Below are positions 18,399 through 26,838 of a DNA stretch of 64,000 nt, one piece after another. The DNA is from Pseudomonas sp. CFBP 13711 (GTDB lineage Bacteria > Pseudomonadota > Gammaproteobacteria > Pseudomonadales > Pseudomonadaceae): positions 206,624 to 270,623 of the forward strand of contig NZ_JACYVI010000010.1 of the NCBI RefSeq assembly GCF_014842265.1, read 5' to 3'. Below the pieces are notes generated by a model. The model had not been told where the DNA came from. It saw only the letters and a program-made list of their open reading frames with translations, and did not search any database. Position 1 is the stretch's first letter. Each line of letters begins with the position of its first letter. A program made the translations under genes and the position numbers.

Positions 18399-18422
18399 AT
18401 CTTCAGCGGCTGAAATGCCGTC

Positions 18423-18980
18423 TTCGTGAGCAAGCTCACTCCCACACGTCCTGCGCATGGCCCGAAATCTCAAGCCGTTCCGCGATCTTGTGGGAGCGAG
18501 CTTGCTCGCGAAGGCCATCTTCAGTTCGCAGAAAAAGTGGCCAAATGTACCGGCCCCTTCGTGAGCAAGCTCACTCCCACAGGTCCTGCGCATGACTCGA
18601 AATCTCAAGCCGTTCCGCGATCCCGTGGGAGCACTCCCACACGCCTTGCCCATCACTCGAAATCTCGAGCCGTTCCGCGATCTTGTGGGAGCGATCTTGC
18701 TCGCGAAAGCTATCTTCAGTCCGCAGAGAAAGTGGCCAAATGTACCGGCCCCTTCGTGAGCAAGCTCACTCCCACAGGTCCTGCGCATGACTCGAAATCC
18801 CAAGCCGTTCCGCGATCCCGTGGGAGCACTCCCACACGCCTTGCCCATCACTCGAAATCTCAAGCCGTTCCTCGATCTTGTGGGAGCGAGCTTGCTCGCG
18901 AAAGCTATCTTCAGTCCGCAGAGAAAGTGGCCCAATGTCCCGGCCCGTTCGTGAGCAAGCTGACTCCAACACGTTTAGAG
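18423..18980. repeat. Nested tandem array of REP-containing units (195-bp period with a 60-bp sub-unit)
   Basis: The repeat TTCGTGAGCAAGCTCACTCC starts at 18423, 18558, 18753 and 18948: spacings of 135, 195 and 195 bases. The 195-base units differ from the 135-base unit by one extra 60-base segment containing CGTGGGAGCACTCCCACACG, itself a variant of the neighbouring segment. Each unit carries inverted REP palindromes (GTGGGAGCGAGCTTGCTCGC). Open frames through it are repetitive and have no family, so I treat it as non-coding. This fills most of the 729-base gap 18399-19127. Confidence 0.88.
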
Positions 18981-19018
18981 CATGGCTCGAGATCTCGGAT
19001 CAGCCTCAACTCGAGAGA

Positions 19019-19080
19019 TCCCACTATATGGGACGAATAATCACATATTGAGGTATCAGGATATGTCGTCTATGGTGGGA
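19019..19080 (+). promoter_or_regulatory. Possible operator/promoter region of the MFS-dehydrogenase operon
   Basis: TCCCACTATATGGGACGA (from 19019) is matched in inverted orientation by GACGTC..., whose right arm CGTCTATGGTGGGA ends at 19080: the shared half-site is TCCCACYATA followed by GACGA. The region is AT-rich compared with its surroundings and ends 47 bases before the permease start. This looks like a paired regulator site; the regulator is not identifiable. Confidence 0.35.
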
Positions 19081-19127
19081 CGTCTTCGCTTCCCGCAGCT
19101 CCTTATATAAAAACAACAGGAAATCCC

Positions 19128-20492
19128 ATGCCCCAGCCATTAATGGATTCGGGCCTGCACGTCAGCACCATGAAGCGCCTCAACCTCAAGTTGATCCCCT
19201 TCCTGATGCTGCTGTACATGGTCGCGTACATCGACAAGTCGAACATCTCCGTCGCCGCGTTGCAGATGAATGCCGAGCTGGGCCTGACCGCTCGCATGTA
19301 TGGCATCGGAGTGGGGCTGTTCTTTCTGACGTACATCCTTCTTGAAGTCCCGAGCAGCGTCATCCTCACGCGGGTCGGCGCGCGGCGCTGGATTGCGCGG
19401 ATCATGATCACATGGGGCATCGTCGCTGCGGGCATGGCCTTCGTGCAGAGCGCCAATCAGCTGTACGGCATGCGCCTGTTGCTGGGCGCCGCCGAGGCCG
19501 GTTTTACGCCGGGGATCATTTACTACCTGTCGCAGTGGTACCCGAAGACCGATCGGGCCAAAGCCATGTCGTTCTTCTACATCGGCGCCGCGCTGGCGTC
19601 GGTGATCGGCCTGCCGCTGTCGGGCGCATTTCTGCACCTGGACGGGTATTTCGGCGTCAGCGGCTGGCGCTGGCTGTTTCTGCTGGAAGGCCTGCCGGCG
19701 GTGATCCTCGGGATCGTTGTGTTGCGCTACCTGCCGGATTCGCCGCAGACCACCCACTGGCTGCACGCCGATCAGAAGGAATGGCTGAGCCGGACCATTG
19801 CTGCCGAGCAAGCGAGCTCGCCGATCTCCCACCATGCCGCCTGGCAGACCGCGTTTCGCAGCCGTCAGGTCTGGCTGTTGAGCCTGTTCTGGCTGTTGCA
19901 GGCGTTCGGCACCATCGGCATCACGCTGTTCCTGCCGCTGATCGTCAAGTCGGTGTCCGGCCAGGAATCGTTCACCGTCAGCGTCATGTCCGCGCTGCCC
20001 TTCCTGTTTGCCTGCGTGTTCATGTATTTCAACGGCACCCATTCCGACCGCAAGGGCGAGCGCGGCTGGCACCTGGCGCTGCCGCTCATGGCGGCCGGTG
20101 TGCTGCTGGCGCTGGCAGTGTGGACCAGCAACCCGTGGCTGGCCTACGGCTTGCTGGTGGTGGCGGTCGGTCTGAACTGGGCCGCCACGCCGGTGTTCTG
20201 GGCGACCACCACCGAATACCTGTCGGGTGCTGCCGCTGCGGCGTCCATCGCGCTGATCAACTCTATCGCCAACATCGCCGGCCTTGGCCTGCCGCCCGTC
20301 ATGGGCTGGATCAAGGACGCCACGCAAAGCTACGACTACGCGCTGCTGCTGGTCTCCGCAGCTTTGGTCGCTGGCGGTGTGCTGGGACTGTTCCTGGCCC
20401 GCGCGCCCCGTGCCGCACCGGTCACCGCCCGCGCAACTGCTCCCGCTGCGGCGCCTGTCCCAAGAGGTTTAGATGAAGCCAAGGCTCCTTAA
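19128..20492 (+). CDS. MFS transporter, anion:cation symporter-type
   Basis: A 454-residue permease with about 12 membrane segments: LNLKLIPFLMLLYMVAYIDK, YILLEVPSSVILTRVGARRW, and GAAEAGFTPGIIYYLSQWYP. These motifs place it with organic-acid symporters of the ACS branch. The ATG at 19128 is preceded by ACAGGAAA. The end overlaps the start of a 2-hydroxyacid dehydrogenase gene by 20 bases, so it probably imports the 2-hydroxy or 2-keto acid that the enzyme uses. Confidence 0.92.
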   Translation: MPQPLMDSGLHVSTMKRLNLKLIPFLMLLYMVAYIDKSNISVAALQMNAELGLTARMYGIGVGLFFLTYILLEVPSSVILTRVGARRWIARIMITWGIVAAGMAFVQSANQLYGMRLLLGAAEAGFTPGIIYYLSQWYPKTDRAKAMSFFYIGAALASVIGLPLSGAFLHLDGYFGVSGWRWLFLLEGLPAVILGIVVLRYLPDSPQTTHWLHADQKEWLSRTIAAEQASSPISHHAAWQTAFRSRQVWLLSLFWLLQAFGTIGITLFLPLIVKSVSGQESFTVSVMSALPFLFACVFMYFNGTHSDRKGERGWHLALPLMAAGVLLALAVWTSNPWLAYGLLVVAVGLNWAATPVFWATTTEYLSGAAAAASIALINSIANIAGLGLPPVMGWIKDATQSYDYALLLVSAALVAGGVLGLFLARAPRAAPVTARATAPAAAPVPRGLDEAKAP

Positions 20493-21402
20493 AATTGCCC
20501 GCTTGCCGGCCATGCTCGATGACGCGCTGAACGCGACCTACGAAGTGGTGGAAGCCGATCAGGACGGCACCGGCGTCGACGAATCGACCGCTGATATCCG
20601 CGCCATGGTCGCCAATGGCGAATCCACCGTTAGCCGCCAGTTGATCGACAGCCTCCCTGCGCTGGAAGTCATTGCCGTGTTCGGCGTGGGCTACGACGGC
20701 GTCGATGTGGCGGCGGCGCGGGAACGTGGCATCCGCGTCACCCACACCCCCGATGTGCTCACCGAAGACGTGGCGGATTTCGCCATGGCCTTGATGCTGG
20801 GCATCGCGCGCAACCTGCGGGTGGCCGACCGTTTCACCCGCTCGGGCGCCTGGGCAGATGGCCCCATCGCCTTCAGCCGCAAGGTCAGCCGGTCGCGACT
20901 GGGCATCATTGGTCTGGGCCGCATCGGTGCTGCCATCGCCCGTCGCGCTCAAGGCTTCGACATGTCGATCGCCTACACCGGGCGCCGGCCTCAGGACGTC
21001 GAGTTCACCTATTACGCGTCGGCGGTTGAACTGGCTGCGGCGGTGGATTTTCTCGTCGTCGCCGTCGGTGGCGGCGCCAGCACCCATCATCTGGTGGACG
21101 CGCAGGTGCTGGAGGCGCTGGGACCGAAGGGCTACCTGATCAACGTCGGCCGTGGCAGCGTGGTCGATGAAAACGCCCTCGCCCGGGCCCTCGCCGAAAG
21201 CCGTCTGGCCGGCGCGGCGCTGGACGTCTACGAAAACGAGCCCCACCCCGCCGATGCGCTGCTTGATCTGGACAACGTCCTGCTCACGCCGCACATGGCC
21301 AGCGCCACGTGGGACACCCGGCAGGCGATGTCCGATCTGGTCATGGCCAACCTCCACGCCTGGCACAGCGGCACAGACTTGCCCACGCCCGTGCCGGACT
21401 AG
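20473..21402 (+). CDS. D-isomer-specific 2-hydroxyacid dehydrogenase
   Basis: A 309-residue NAD(P)-dependent enzyme that interconverts 2-keto and 2-hydroxy acids. Visible marks: nucleotide-binding GLGRIGAAIARR (about residues 146-157), INVGRGSVVDE with the catalytic Arg nearby, DVYENEPHP with the catalytic Glu, and LLTPHMASAT with the catalytic His. It resembles glyoxylate/hydroxypyruvate reductases. It starts inside the MFS gene (20-base overlap) with AAGAGG upstream, which supports coupled expression. The exact substrate is not resolved. Confidence 0.93.
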   Translation: MKPRLLKIARLPAMLDDALNATYEVVEADQDGTGVDESTADIRAMVANGESTVSRQLIDSLPALEVIAVFGVGYDGVDVAAARERGIRVTHTPDVLTEDVADFAMALMLGIARNLRVADRFTRSGAWADGPIAFSRKVSRSRLGIIGLGRIGAAIARRAQGFDMSIAYTGRRPQDVEFTYYASAVELAAAVDFLVVAVGGGASTHHLVDAQVLEALGPKGYLINVGRGSVVDENALARALAESRLAGAALDVYENEPHPADALLDLDNVLLTPHMASATWDTRQAMSDLVMANLHAWHSGTDLPTPVPD

Positions 21403-21520
21403 TCCGACGTCGCCAGCGGCTCGATGAATGAACAACCGAGCCGCAGCAGACAGAATGGGTTGCCTGTTTGCGATGAGGATTTGCAGGTATGGTGTGGCTT
21501 TCCCCTGCCAAGGAAGATCC

Positions 21521-22315
21521 ATGGCCACGAACCCCTCCAGCCACGCTCAAAAACACCTCGCCGTTCTGATCGATGCGGACAACGCCCCCGCCGCCATCGT
21601 CGAAGGCCTGTTCGAAGAAATCGCCAAATACGGCGTCGCCAGCGTCAAGCGCATCTATGGCGACTGGACCGGGCCGCAGCTCGGCGGCTGGAAAAAGGTC
21701 CTGCTCGACCACTCGATCCAGCCCATTCAGCAGTTCGCCTACACCAAAGGCAAGAACGCCACCGACAGCTCGCTGATCATCGACGCCATGGACCTGCTTT
21801 ACACGCGCCGCTTCGACGGCTTCTGCCTGGTCTCCAGCGACAGCGATTTCACTCGCCTGGCCTCGCGACTGCGCGAGGAAGGCCTGACGGTGATCGGCTT
21901 CGGAGAAGAGAAGACGCCGCGACCGTTCGTGGCGGCCTGCGACAAATTCATCTACATCGAACTGCTCCGCGAAGAGGTGATTGCCGCTGCCAGCGCAGAG
22001 CAAACGCTCGACGCTCCCGCGCAGTCAGAAATGGCCAAACCCGCAGCGACCGAGACGGCAAAACGGCCCAAGGCGCCCATCAGCTTCATCGCAAAAATCC
22101 TCGACGACATCGCCGACGAAGATGGCTGGGTGCAGCTCGGCGCCCTCGGCACCAACATCACCAAGCTGCGACCGGAATTCGACCCGCGCACCCATGGCTA
22201 CAAAAAGCTCAGCGACCTGATCAAGGGCTACCCGCAGGCGTTCGAGCTGCAAGCCAGACCCGCGTCCAGTGGCACGGCGGTGATGTACGTCAGGCACAAA
22301 CAAAACGGCAAGTAA
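21521..22315 (+). CDS. NYN-domain (PIN-like) ribonuclease with C-terminal OST-HTH/LOTUS domain
   Basis: A 264-residue protein. The N-terminal NYN domain has the acidic PIN-like residues in VLIDADNAP (about 16-24), the region KNATDSSLIIDAMDLLY and SSDSDFTRLASRLRE, consistent with a metal-dependent ribonuclease. The C-terminal part (about 190-258: ISFIAKILDDIADEDGWVQLGALGTNI) fits an OST-HTH/LOTUS domain, which binds RNA. Start ATG at 21521 has AGGAAG just upstream; frames open further 5' but without support. It stands alone. Cellular targets are unknown; the call is firm as a family, a guess as to function. Confidence 0.9.
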   Translation: MATNPSSHAQKHLAVLIDADNAPAAIVEGLFEEIAKYGVASVKRIYGDWTGPQLGGWKKVLLDHSIQPIQQFAYTKGKNATDSSLIIDAMDLLYTRRFDGFCLVSSDSDFTRLASRLREEGLTVIGFGEEKTPRPFVAACDKFIYIELLREEVIAAASAEQTLDAPAQSEMAKPAATETAKRPKAPISFIAKILDDIADEDGWVQLGALGTNITKLRPEFDPRTHGYKKLSDLIKGYPQAFELQARPASSGTAVMYVRHKQNGK

Positions 22316-22348
22316 CCCGACCAGCGTTTCTCATCTATGGAGCCATGC

Positions 22349-22588
22349 ATGCCCATCTATTCAGTCGACTACCGCTTCAACGCTGAACCCCGCAATCATC
22401 GCTTCGACCTGAATCAGCCGAAACTGTCAGCGAGCGACGCCGCGATGCACCTGCTTGAGCTGCATTTCGGCGACAGCGAAAACAGCCTGATCATGCCCAA
22501 CGCCGATGCCGAACCGGATGAAATCATCGAACAGGCCGGCCAGCTCGGGCTGACGGAGATTCGCGTCACGCAGGTCGCTTCCGAGTAG
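22349..22588 (+). CDS. Small conserved-type hypothetical protein
   Basis: A 79-residue acidic protein beginning MPIYSVDYRFNAEPRNHRFD. I chose the ATG at 22349, with GGAG six bases upstream; an in-frame ATG at 22337 lacks a site. No family is recognised. It follows the NYN gene by 33 bases and could share its transcript. Codon use looks like that of its neighbours, which supports a real gene. Confidence 0.65.
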   Translation: MPIYSVDYRFNAEPRNHRFDLNQPKLSASDAAMHLLELHFGDSENSLIMPNADAEPDEIIEQAGQLGLTEIRVTQVASE

Positions 22589-22682
22589 GCCTGCCGACGA
22601 CGTCCGGTAAAAACGTTGAACCCTGCAGCGGCACCTGCATCCGATCACTACGACTGAACATTTCCCGACTGACAGGTGCCCC

Positions 22683-23558
22683 ATGATCGAGATCAACAGC
22701 TACACGACCGTCAAACGACGGGAGCGCGTGCCCCATGACGTGTTCGCCCATTACTGGCGCGACGTCCACGGCCCGCTGTGCTCGCGGCTTCCGGGCTTGG
22801 GCTTGTACATCCAGCACCACTTTTCCCGGCAGCAGGATGCTCACCTCTGGCCACTCGCCGATGGCATCAGCGAGATTCAGGATTACGAACTGGACGGTGG
22901 GGTGGAGATCGGTTTCGAGTCCGCTGCGGACCAGAAGCAGTTTCAGGAGGCCAGCCCGATTTTGTTTTCGGACGAGCAGAACATGTTCGACGAAACCCTG
23001 GCCTACGCCTTGCCCCAAGGCTCGCTGACGCTGACCAATTCGCTGTCGGATGAGCGGTTCAACGGCACCGACACCTTCGACCGCATTCACATCCACTTCA
23101 GCCCGCGGGAAACCCTCGCGCAGCTGCACGGATACTTAAAATCGAATCTGGGACCGCTGCTGGCAGCGTCCGATGAAGTGGTGAAAGTCTGCCTGCACCT
23201 CTGCGAACCCTTCGAGAACGATGGCCAGCACCCACCTGCGCCCAATGTCGCGCACTTTGCCAACCCGGCCCGCGCCGAACTGGCTGTGCTGGAAATCGCG
23301 TTCAAGTCGCCACTGGCGCGTCGGCGTTTTTTCCAGAGCGACGTGTTCCAGAACACCCTGCCTGAACAATCGAAGCACATCGCCCAGCTCAAGACGTTCG
23401 CTGTCTCCGGGCTCTACACCTACGTGCGCGACAAGTCCCTGACCACCGCAGGTTTGCGCGGCAGTCGGGCAGCCGAGCTGATTGAATACCTGGGCGCGGT
23501 GAATCAGGTTCAGCCGGATGTTGAAGAGCTGATGCTCAAAGGCACGCAGTCCCGCTGA
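22683..23558 (+). CDS. EthD-domain-like protein (two ferredoxin-like repeats)
   Basis: A 291-residue protein. The N-terminal part has the EthD marks VPHDVFAHYWRDVHGPLCSRLPG and IQHHF, and the second half has a related segment (RIHIHFSPRETLAQLHGYL, then FKSPLARRRFF), suggesting two alpha-beta barrel units. EthD-like proteins are small accessory proteins of oxidative degradation systems or stand-alone dimeric enzymes of unknown activity. It precedes a permease/binding-protein pair on the same strand but with a 191-base gap, so linkage is uncertain. Confidence 0.8.
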   Translation: MIEINSYTTVKRRERVPHDVFAHYWRDVHGPLCSRLPGLGLYIQHHFSRQQDAHLWPLADGISEIQDYELDGGVEIGFESAADQKQFQEASPILFSDEQNMFDETLAYALPQGSLTLTNSLSDERFNGTDTFDRIHIHFSPRETLAQLHGYLKSNLGPLLAASDEVVKVCLHLCEPFENDGQHPPAPNVAHFANPARAELAVLEIAFKSPLARRRFFQSDVFQNTLPEQSKHIAQLKTFAVSGLYTYVRDKSLTTAGLRGSRAAELIEYLGAVNQVQPDVEELMLKGTQSR

Positions 23559-23749
23559 CAATTCCGGTCGGCGGCCGTAGACCACGGCTGCCGACGCCTT
23601 TCCAGCCTGTGAGCACCCGCCACGGCCTCGCAATTGATCCGATCTATGCATCAAAGGATGAAAAAATAACGATTATCGTCGTCTGAAAATTGCCACAGAA
23701 TCTCCAGTTACAAGCGCTTACAAACTCAAAAAAAACGCTGGAGAACAAC

Positions 23750-25048
23750 ATGCATCAACCGCCAAGCCAGACCTCCTCCGGGAAGTCCAGGGCAGGAATG
23801 GTCTTCCGGGTCACCTCCGGAAACTTTCTTGAACAGTTCGACTTCTTCCTCTTCGGCTTCTACGCCACCCAGATCGCCTCCGCTTTCTTTCCCGCCAGCA
23901 ACGAGTTCGCCTCGTTGATGATGACCTTCGCTGTCTTCGGTGCAGGGTTCTTGATGCGGCCGCTGGGCGCCGTGCTGCTGGGGGCGTACATCGACGACGT
24001 CGGCCGCCGTCGCGGTCTGATCGTGACCCTGGCAATCATGGCCAGTGGCACCTTGCTGATCGTCCTGGTGCCGGGTTACGCGACGATCGGCCTGTGGGCA
24101 CCGGCGCTGGTCTTGCTCGGACGGCTGCTGCAGGGATTCTCCGCAGGTGCAGAGATGGGCGGCGTGTCCGTCTACCTCGCCGAAATGGCAACGCCGGGGC
24201 GCAAAGGTTTTTACGCCAGTTGGCAATCGGCCAGTCAGCAAGTGGCCATCGTTGTCGCCGCCGCCCTGGGTTACGGCCTCAATCAATGGCTTGCCCCGAC
24301 CGAGCTGTCGGCATGGGGCTGGCGCATTCCGTTTGCCGTCGGCTGCCTGATCATCCCGTTCATTTTCCTGCTGCGCCGCAGCCTTGAAGAAACCGCAGAA
24401 TTCACCACGCGCAAACACCGCCCGACGATGAAGGAAGTGTTCGCAACCCTCCTCGGCAACGCCAGTGTTGTCATCCTCGGGATGCTGATGGTGGCGATGA
24501 CCACCACCGCCTTTTACATGATCACCGTTTACGCACCGACCTTCGGCCGCTCGGTGCTGCAGCTCAGTACCAGTGATGCGCTGATCGTGACGCTGCTGGT
24601 GGGGGTGTCGAACTTCTTCTGGCTGCCCATCGGCGGCGCGCTGAGTGATCGCATGGGGCGCAAGCCGCTGCTGCTGGCGATGTCGCTGCTGACGCTGCTG
24701 ACGGCCTATCCCGCGCTTTCATTCCTGGCCCAGGCGCCGACCTTTGCCCACATGCTCGAAGTGCTGCTGTGGTTCTCGTTTCTCTACGGCATTTACAACG
24801 GCGCGATGATTCCCGCGCTCACGGAAATGATGCCCGTCGAGGTGCGCGTGGCCGGTTTCTCCCTCGCCTACAGCCTGGCGACAGCGATCTTCGGCGGCTT
24901 CACGCCGGCTGTCTCGACCTGGCTCATTCACCTGACCGGGGACAAGGCCGCGCCGGCCTACTGGATGATCTTCGCCGCCCTGTGCGCCTTTACCGCGACG
25001 CTGGTGCTGTACCGACGTCTCGCCACTCAGTCACTTGCCACTGCTTGA
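23750..25048 (+). CDS. MFS transporter, metabolite:H+ symporter (citrate/tricarballylate-type)
   Basis: A 432-residue permease with about 12 membrane segments and motifs of the MHS branch: GNFLEQFDFFLFGFYATQIA, GAYIDDVGRRRGLIVTL, LLQGFSAGAEMGGVSVYLAE. Closest by eye to citrate and tricarballylate permeases (CitA, TcuC). ATG at 23750 with CTGGAG upstream; a TTG further 5' (23690) gives a longer form without support. It is followed after 11 bases by a periplasmic binding protein and then by a convergent LysR. No tcuA or tcuB oxidation genes are present, so tricarballylate use is not supported. Confidence 0.9.
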   Translation: MHQPPSQTSSGKSRAGMVFRVTSGNFLEQFDFFLFGFYATQIASAFFPASNEFASLMMTFAVFGAGFLMRPLGAVLLGAYIDDVGRRRGLIVTLAIMASGTLLIVLVPGYATIGLWAPALVLLGRLLQGFSAGAEMGGVSVYLAEMATPGRKGFYASWQSASQQVAIVVAAALGYGLNQWLAPTELSAWGWRIPFAVGCLIIPFIFLLRRSLEETAEFTTRKHRPTMKEVFATLLGNASVVILGMLMVAMTTTAFYMITVYAPTFGRSVLQLSTSDALIVTLLVGVSNFFWLPIGGALSDRMGRKPLLLAMSLLTLLTAYPALSFLAQAPTFAHMLEVLLWFSFLYGIYNGAMIPALTEMMPVEVRVAGFSLAYSLATAIFGGFTPAVSTWLIHLTGDKAAPAYWMIFAALCAFTATLVLYRRLATQSLATA

Positions 25049-25059
25049 AGGACCCTGTC

Positions 25060-25836
25060 ATGAACTCTTTACTAAAACCCCTCTGCGTGATGGCGCTGAC
25101 CAGCTGCGCCTACGGCAATCTTGCGTACGCCGAAGCGCTGACCGTCATGACCTCGGGCGGCTTCACTGCCGCCTATCAACACCTGGGGCCGCAATACGCA
25201 GAGCACAGCGGCAACACGCTGAAAACGGTGCTCGGCCCGTCGATGGGTAAAGCGGCGGAAGCCATCCCCAACCGGTTGAGTCGCGGCGAGCACGCCGACG
25301 TGGTGATCATGGTGGGTTACGCACTGGATGATTTGATCAAGCAGGGCAAGGTCGACGCCGCCTCGCGTGTGGAACTGGCGGACTCGCGCATCGGCATGGT
25401 AGTGAAGGCCGGCGCCGACAAACCTGCCATCGGCACCGATGCCGAGCTGAAAGACACCCTGCTGGCGGCCAAGTCAGTGGCCTATTCAGACAGCGCAAGC
25501 GGCGTCTACATCGAGAAAGAGCTGTTCAAGAAGCTCGGCGTTCAGCCGCAGCTGGCACCCAAAAGCAAGATGATCGAGCGCATTCCGGTGGCCTCCGTCG
25601 TGGCCAAGGGTGACTACCAGCTGGGCTTCCAGCAGGTCGCCGAATTGTTGCCGATCCCCGGCGTGACCTTCGTCGGCAAGATTCCGGAAGACGTGCAATC
25701 GGTGACCCGCTATGCCGCCGGGATTCCGAAAAATGCCGATCACCCCGTTGAAGCGAAGGAGCTGCTGAAGTTTTTGTCATCCCCCGACGCCCAGGCGAGC
25801 ATTCGCGAGACCGGCCTGGACTCAGTCCCGCGGTAA
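25060..25836 (+). CDS. Orphan periplasmic binding protein (ModA-like fold)
   Basis: A 258-residue protein with a signal peptide (cleavage likely after AYA, near residue 24) and a type-2 periplasmic binding fold related to molybdate-binding ModA: LTVMTSGGFTAAYQHLGPQY, GEHADVVIMVGYALDDLIKQG, and YSDSASGVYIEKEL. No ABC ATPase or permease follows. ATG at 25060 has GAAGGA upstream and lies 11 bases after the MFS stop, so the two are cotranscribed. This is an unusual pair: an MFS permease does not normally need a binding protein. It may scavenge or sense the same organic acid. The last 15 bases overlap the convergent LysR gene. Confidence 0.86.
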   Translation: MNSLLKPLCVMALTSCAYGNLAYAEALTVMTSGGFTAAYQHLGPQYAEHSGNTLKTVLGPSMGKAAEAIPNRLSRGEHADVVIMVGYALDDLIKQGKVDAASRVELADSRIGMVVKAGADKPAIGTDAELKDTLLAAKSVAYSDSASGVYIEKELFKKLGVQPQLAPKSKMIERIPVASVVAKGDYQLGFQQVAELLPIPGVTFVGKIPEDVQSVTRYAAGIPKNADHPVEAKELLKFLSSPDAQASIRETGLDSVPR

Positions 25837-26730
25837 CGTCCCGGGCAGCGCGCGAATCCGCTGCTCCAGCTCCAGTGCCGCGGGCGTCAATGTGCGTCCG
25901 CGGCGTTTCAGCACGCCCATCTGCCTGATCACCTCCGGCTCCACCAGCCGCACTTTGGCCAGGATCGGGTGGGCAGAGATCGGCATCGCAATGGACGGCA
26001 CCACCGCAATGCCCAGCCCCGCCTCGACCAGGCCAAGCACCGTCGTCACGTGGCGTGCTTCGCAGACGCTGTTCCTGCCCGGCTGAAAACCTGAAAGCGC
26101 GCGATCCAGCACCAGACGATTGCCCGAAGATTTATCCAGCGTGATGCAGTCGTGTTCGCACGCCTGAGCCCAGGTGACGGTGTCGAGGACGGCCAGCGGA
26201 TGGTCGCGGCGGCAGGCAATCACGTAGTGCTCTTCGAGCAGCGGACTGAACTCGATTTCCGGCGCCAGGTTGCCGGTGAAACTCACCCCGAAATCGGCTT
26301 CCCCTGACGCCACCGCTGCACTGACTTCGTTGGCCGAGACGTCGATCAGCCTGATGTTGATCAACGGGTATTGCCCGTGAAAGCTGCGGATCGCATGGGG
26401 CAGGAAATAGTAGGCCGCAGACGGTACGCAGGCCACGGTCAGCGTGCCCCTGCGGTTGGCGCCACCGTCGCCGATGCTGAGCAGCGCCAGATCCAGGTCA
26501 TCCAGGAGACGTTCGACCTGGGGCAGAAACGCTCGCCCAACGTTGGTCAACGATACCTTTCGCGTGGTCCGCTCAAACAGCTTGACCCCCAGGGCGGACT
26601 CAAGCTTTTCGATGCGACGGCTCAGCGCCGACTGGGTGATGCGGATGGACTCGGCCGCCCGGCGAAAGCCCTGCTTTTCAACCACCGCACGAAAAGCCTG
26701 GAGGTCATTGAGGTCGAAGTTGATGTTCAC
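25822..26730 (-). CDS. LysR-type transcriptional regulator
   Basis: A 302-residue regulator with the usual N-terminal helix-turn-helix (FDLNDLQAFRAVVEKQGFRR, RITQSALSRRIEKLESALG). I chose the GTG at 26730 (peptide VNINFDLNDL): it gives the normal LysR length, and the in-frame extension upstream is Arg-rich and unlike LysR proteins. It converges with the binding-protein gene and overlaps it by 15 bases, and most likely regulates the permease/binding-protein pair. Confidence 0.9.
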   Translation of the reverse strand: MNINFDLNDLQAFRAVVEKQGFRRAAESIRITQSALSRRIEKLESALGVKLFERTTRKVSLTNVGRAFLPQVERLLDDLDLALLSIGDGGANRRGTLTVACVPSAAYYFLPHAIRSFHGQYPLINIRLIDVSANEVSAAVASGEADFGVSFTGNLAPEIEFSPLLEEHYVIACRRDHPLAVLDTVTWAQACEHDCITLDKSSGNRLVLDRALSGFQPGRNSVCEARHVTTVLGLVEAGLGIAVVPSIAMPISAHPILAKVRLVEPEVIRQMGVLKRRGRTLTPAALELEQRIRALPGTLPRD

Positions 26731-26838
26731 GGCATGTCGTCGCTTTGATCGTAGACGGGCATCAATGGTAAGGCGCAATGCGTCGGCGAGCCATCCCCGG
26801 CCGAGTCCCACGGCTGCCCCTTGCACGGAACGACTGGC

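Noticed and set aside
18423..18980. Possible CRISPR array
   Set aside because: The repeats are 60-195 bases, contain inverted REP palindromes, and the parts between are themselves repeated rather than unique spacers; no cas genes.
18426..19040. A 204-codon repetitive open frame through the repeat array
   Set aside because: Composition is that of translated REP repeats; open on both strands; no ribosome-binding site.
23690..23749. TTG start extending the citrate-type permease by 20 residues
   Set aside because: The ATG at 23750 has CTGGAG upstream and gives the usual family length.
25036..25250. Alternative frame at the start of the binding-protein gene
   Set aside because: Shifted shadow; the true frame has a signal peptide and a good ribosome-binding site at 25060.
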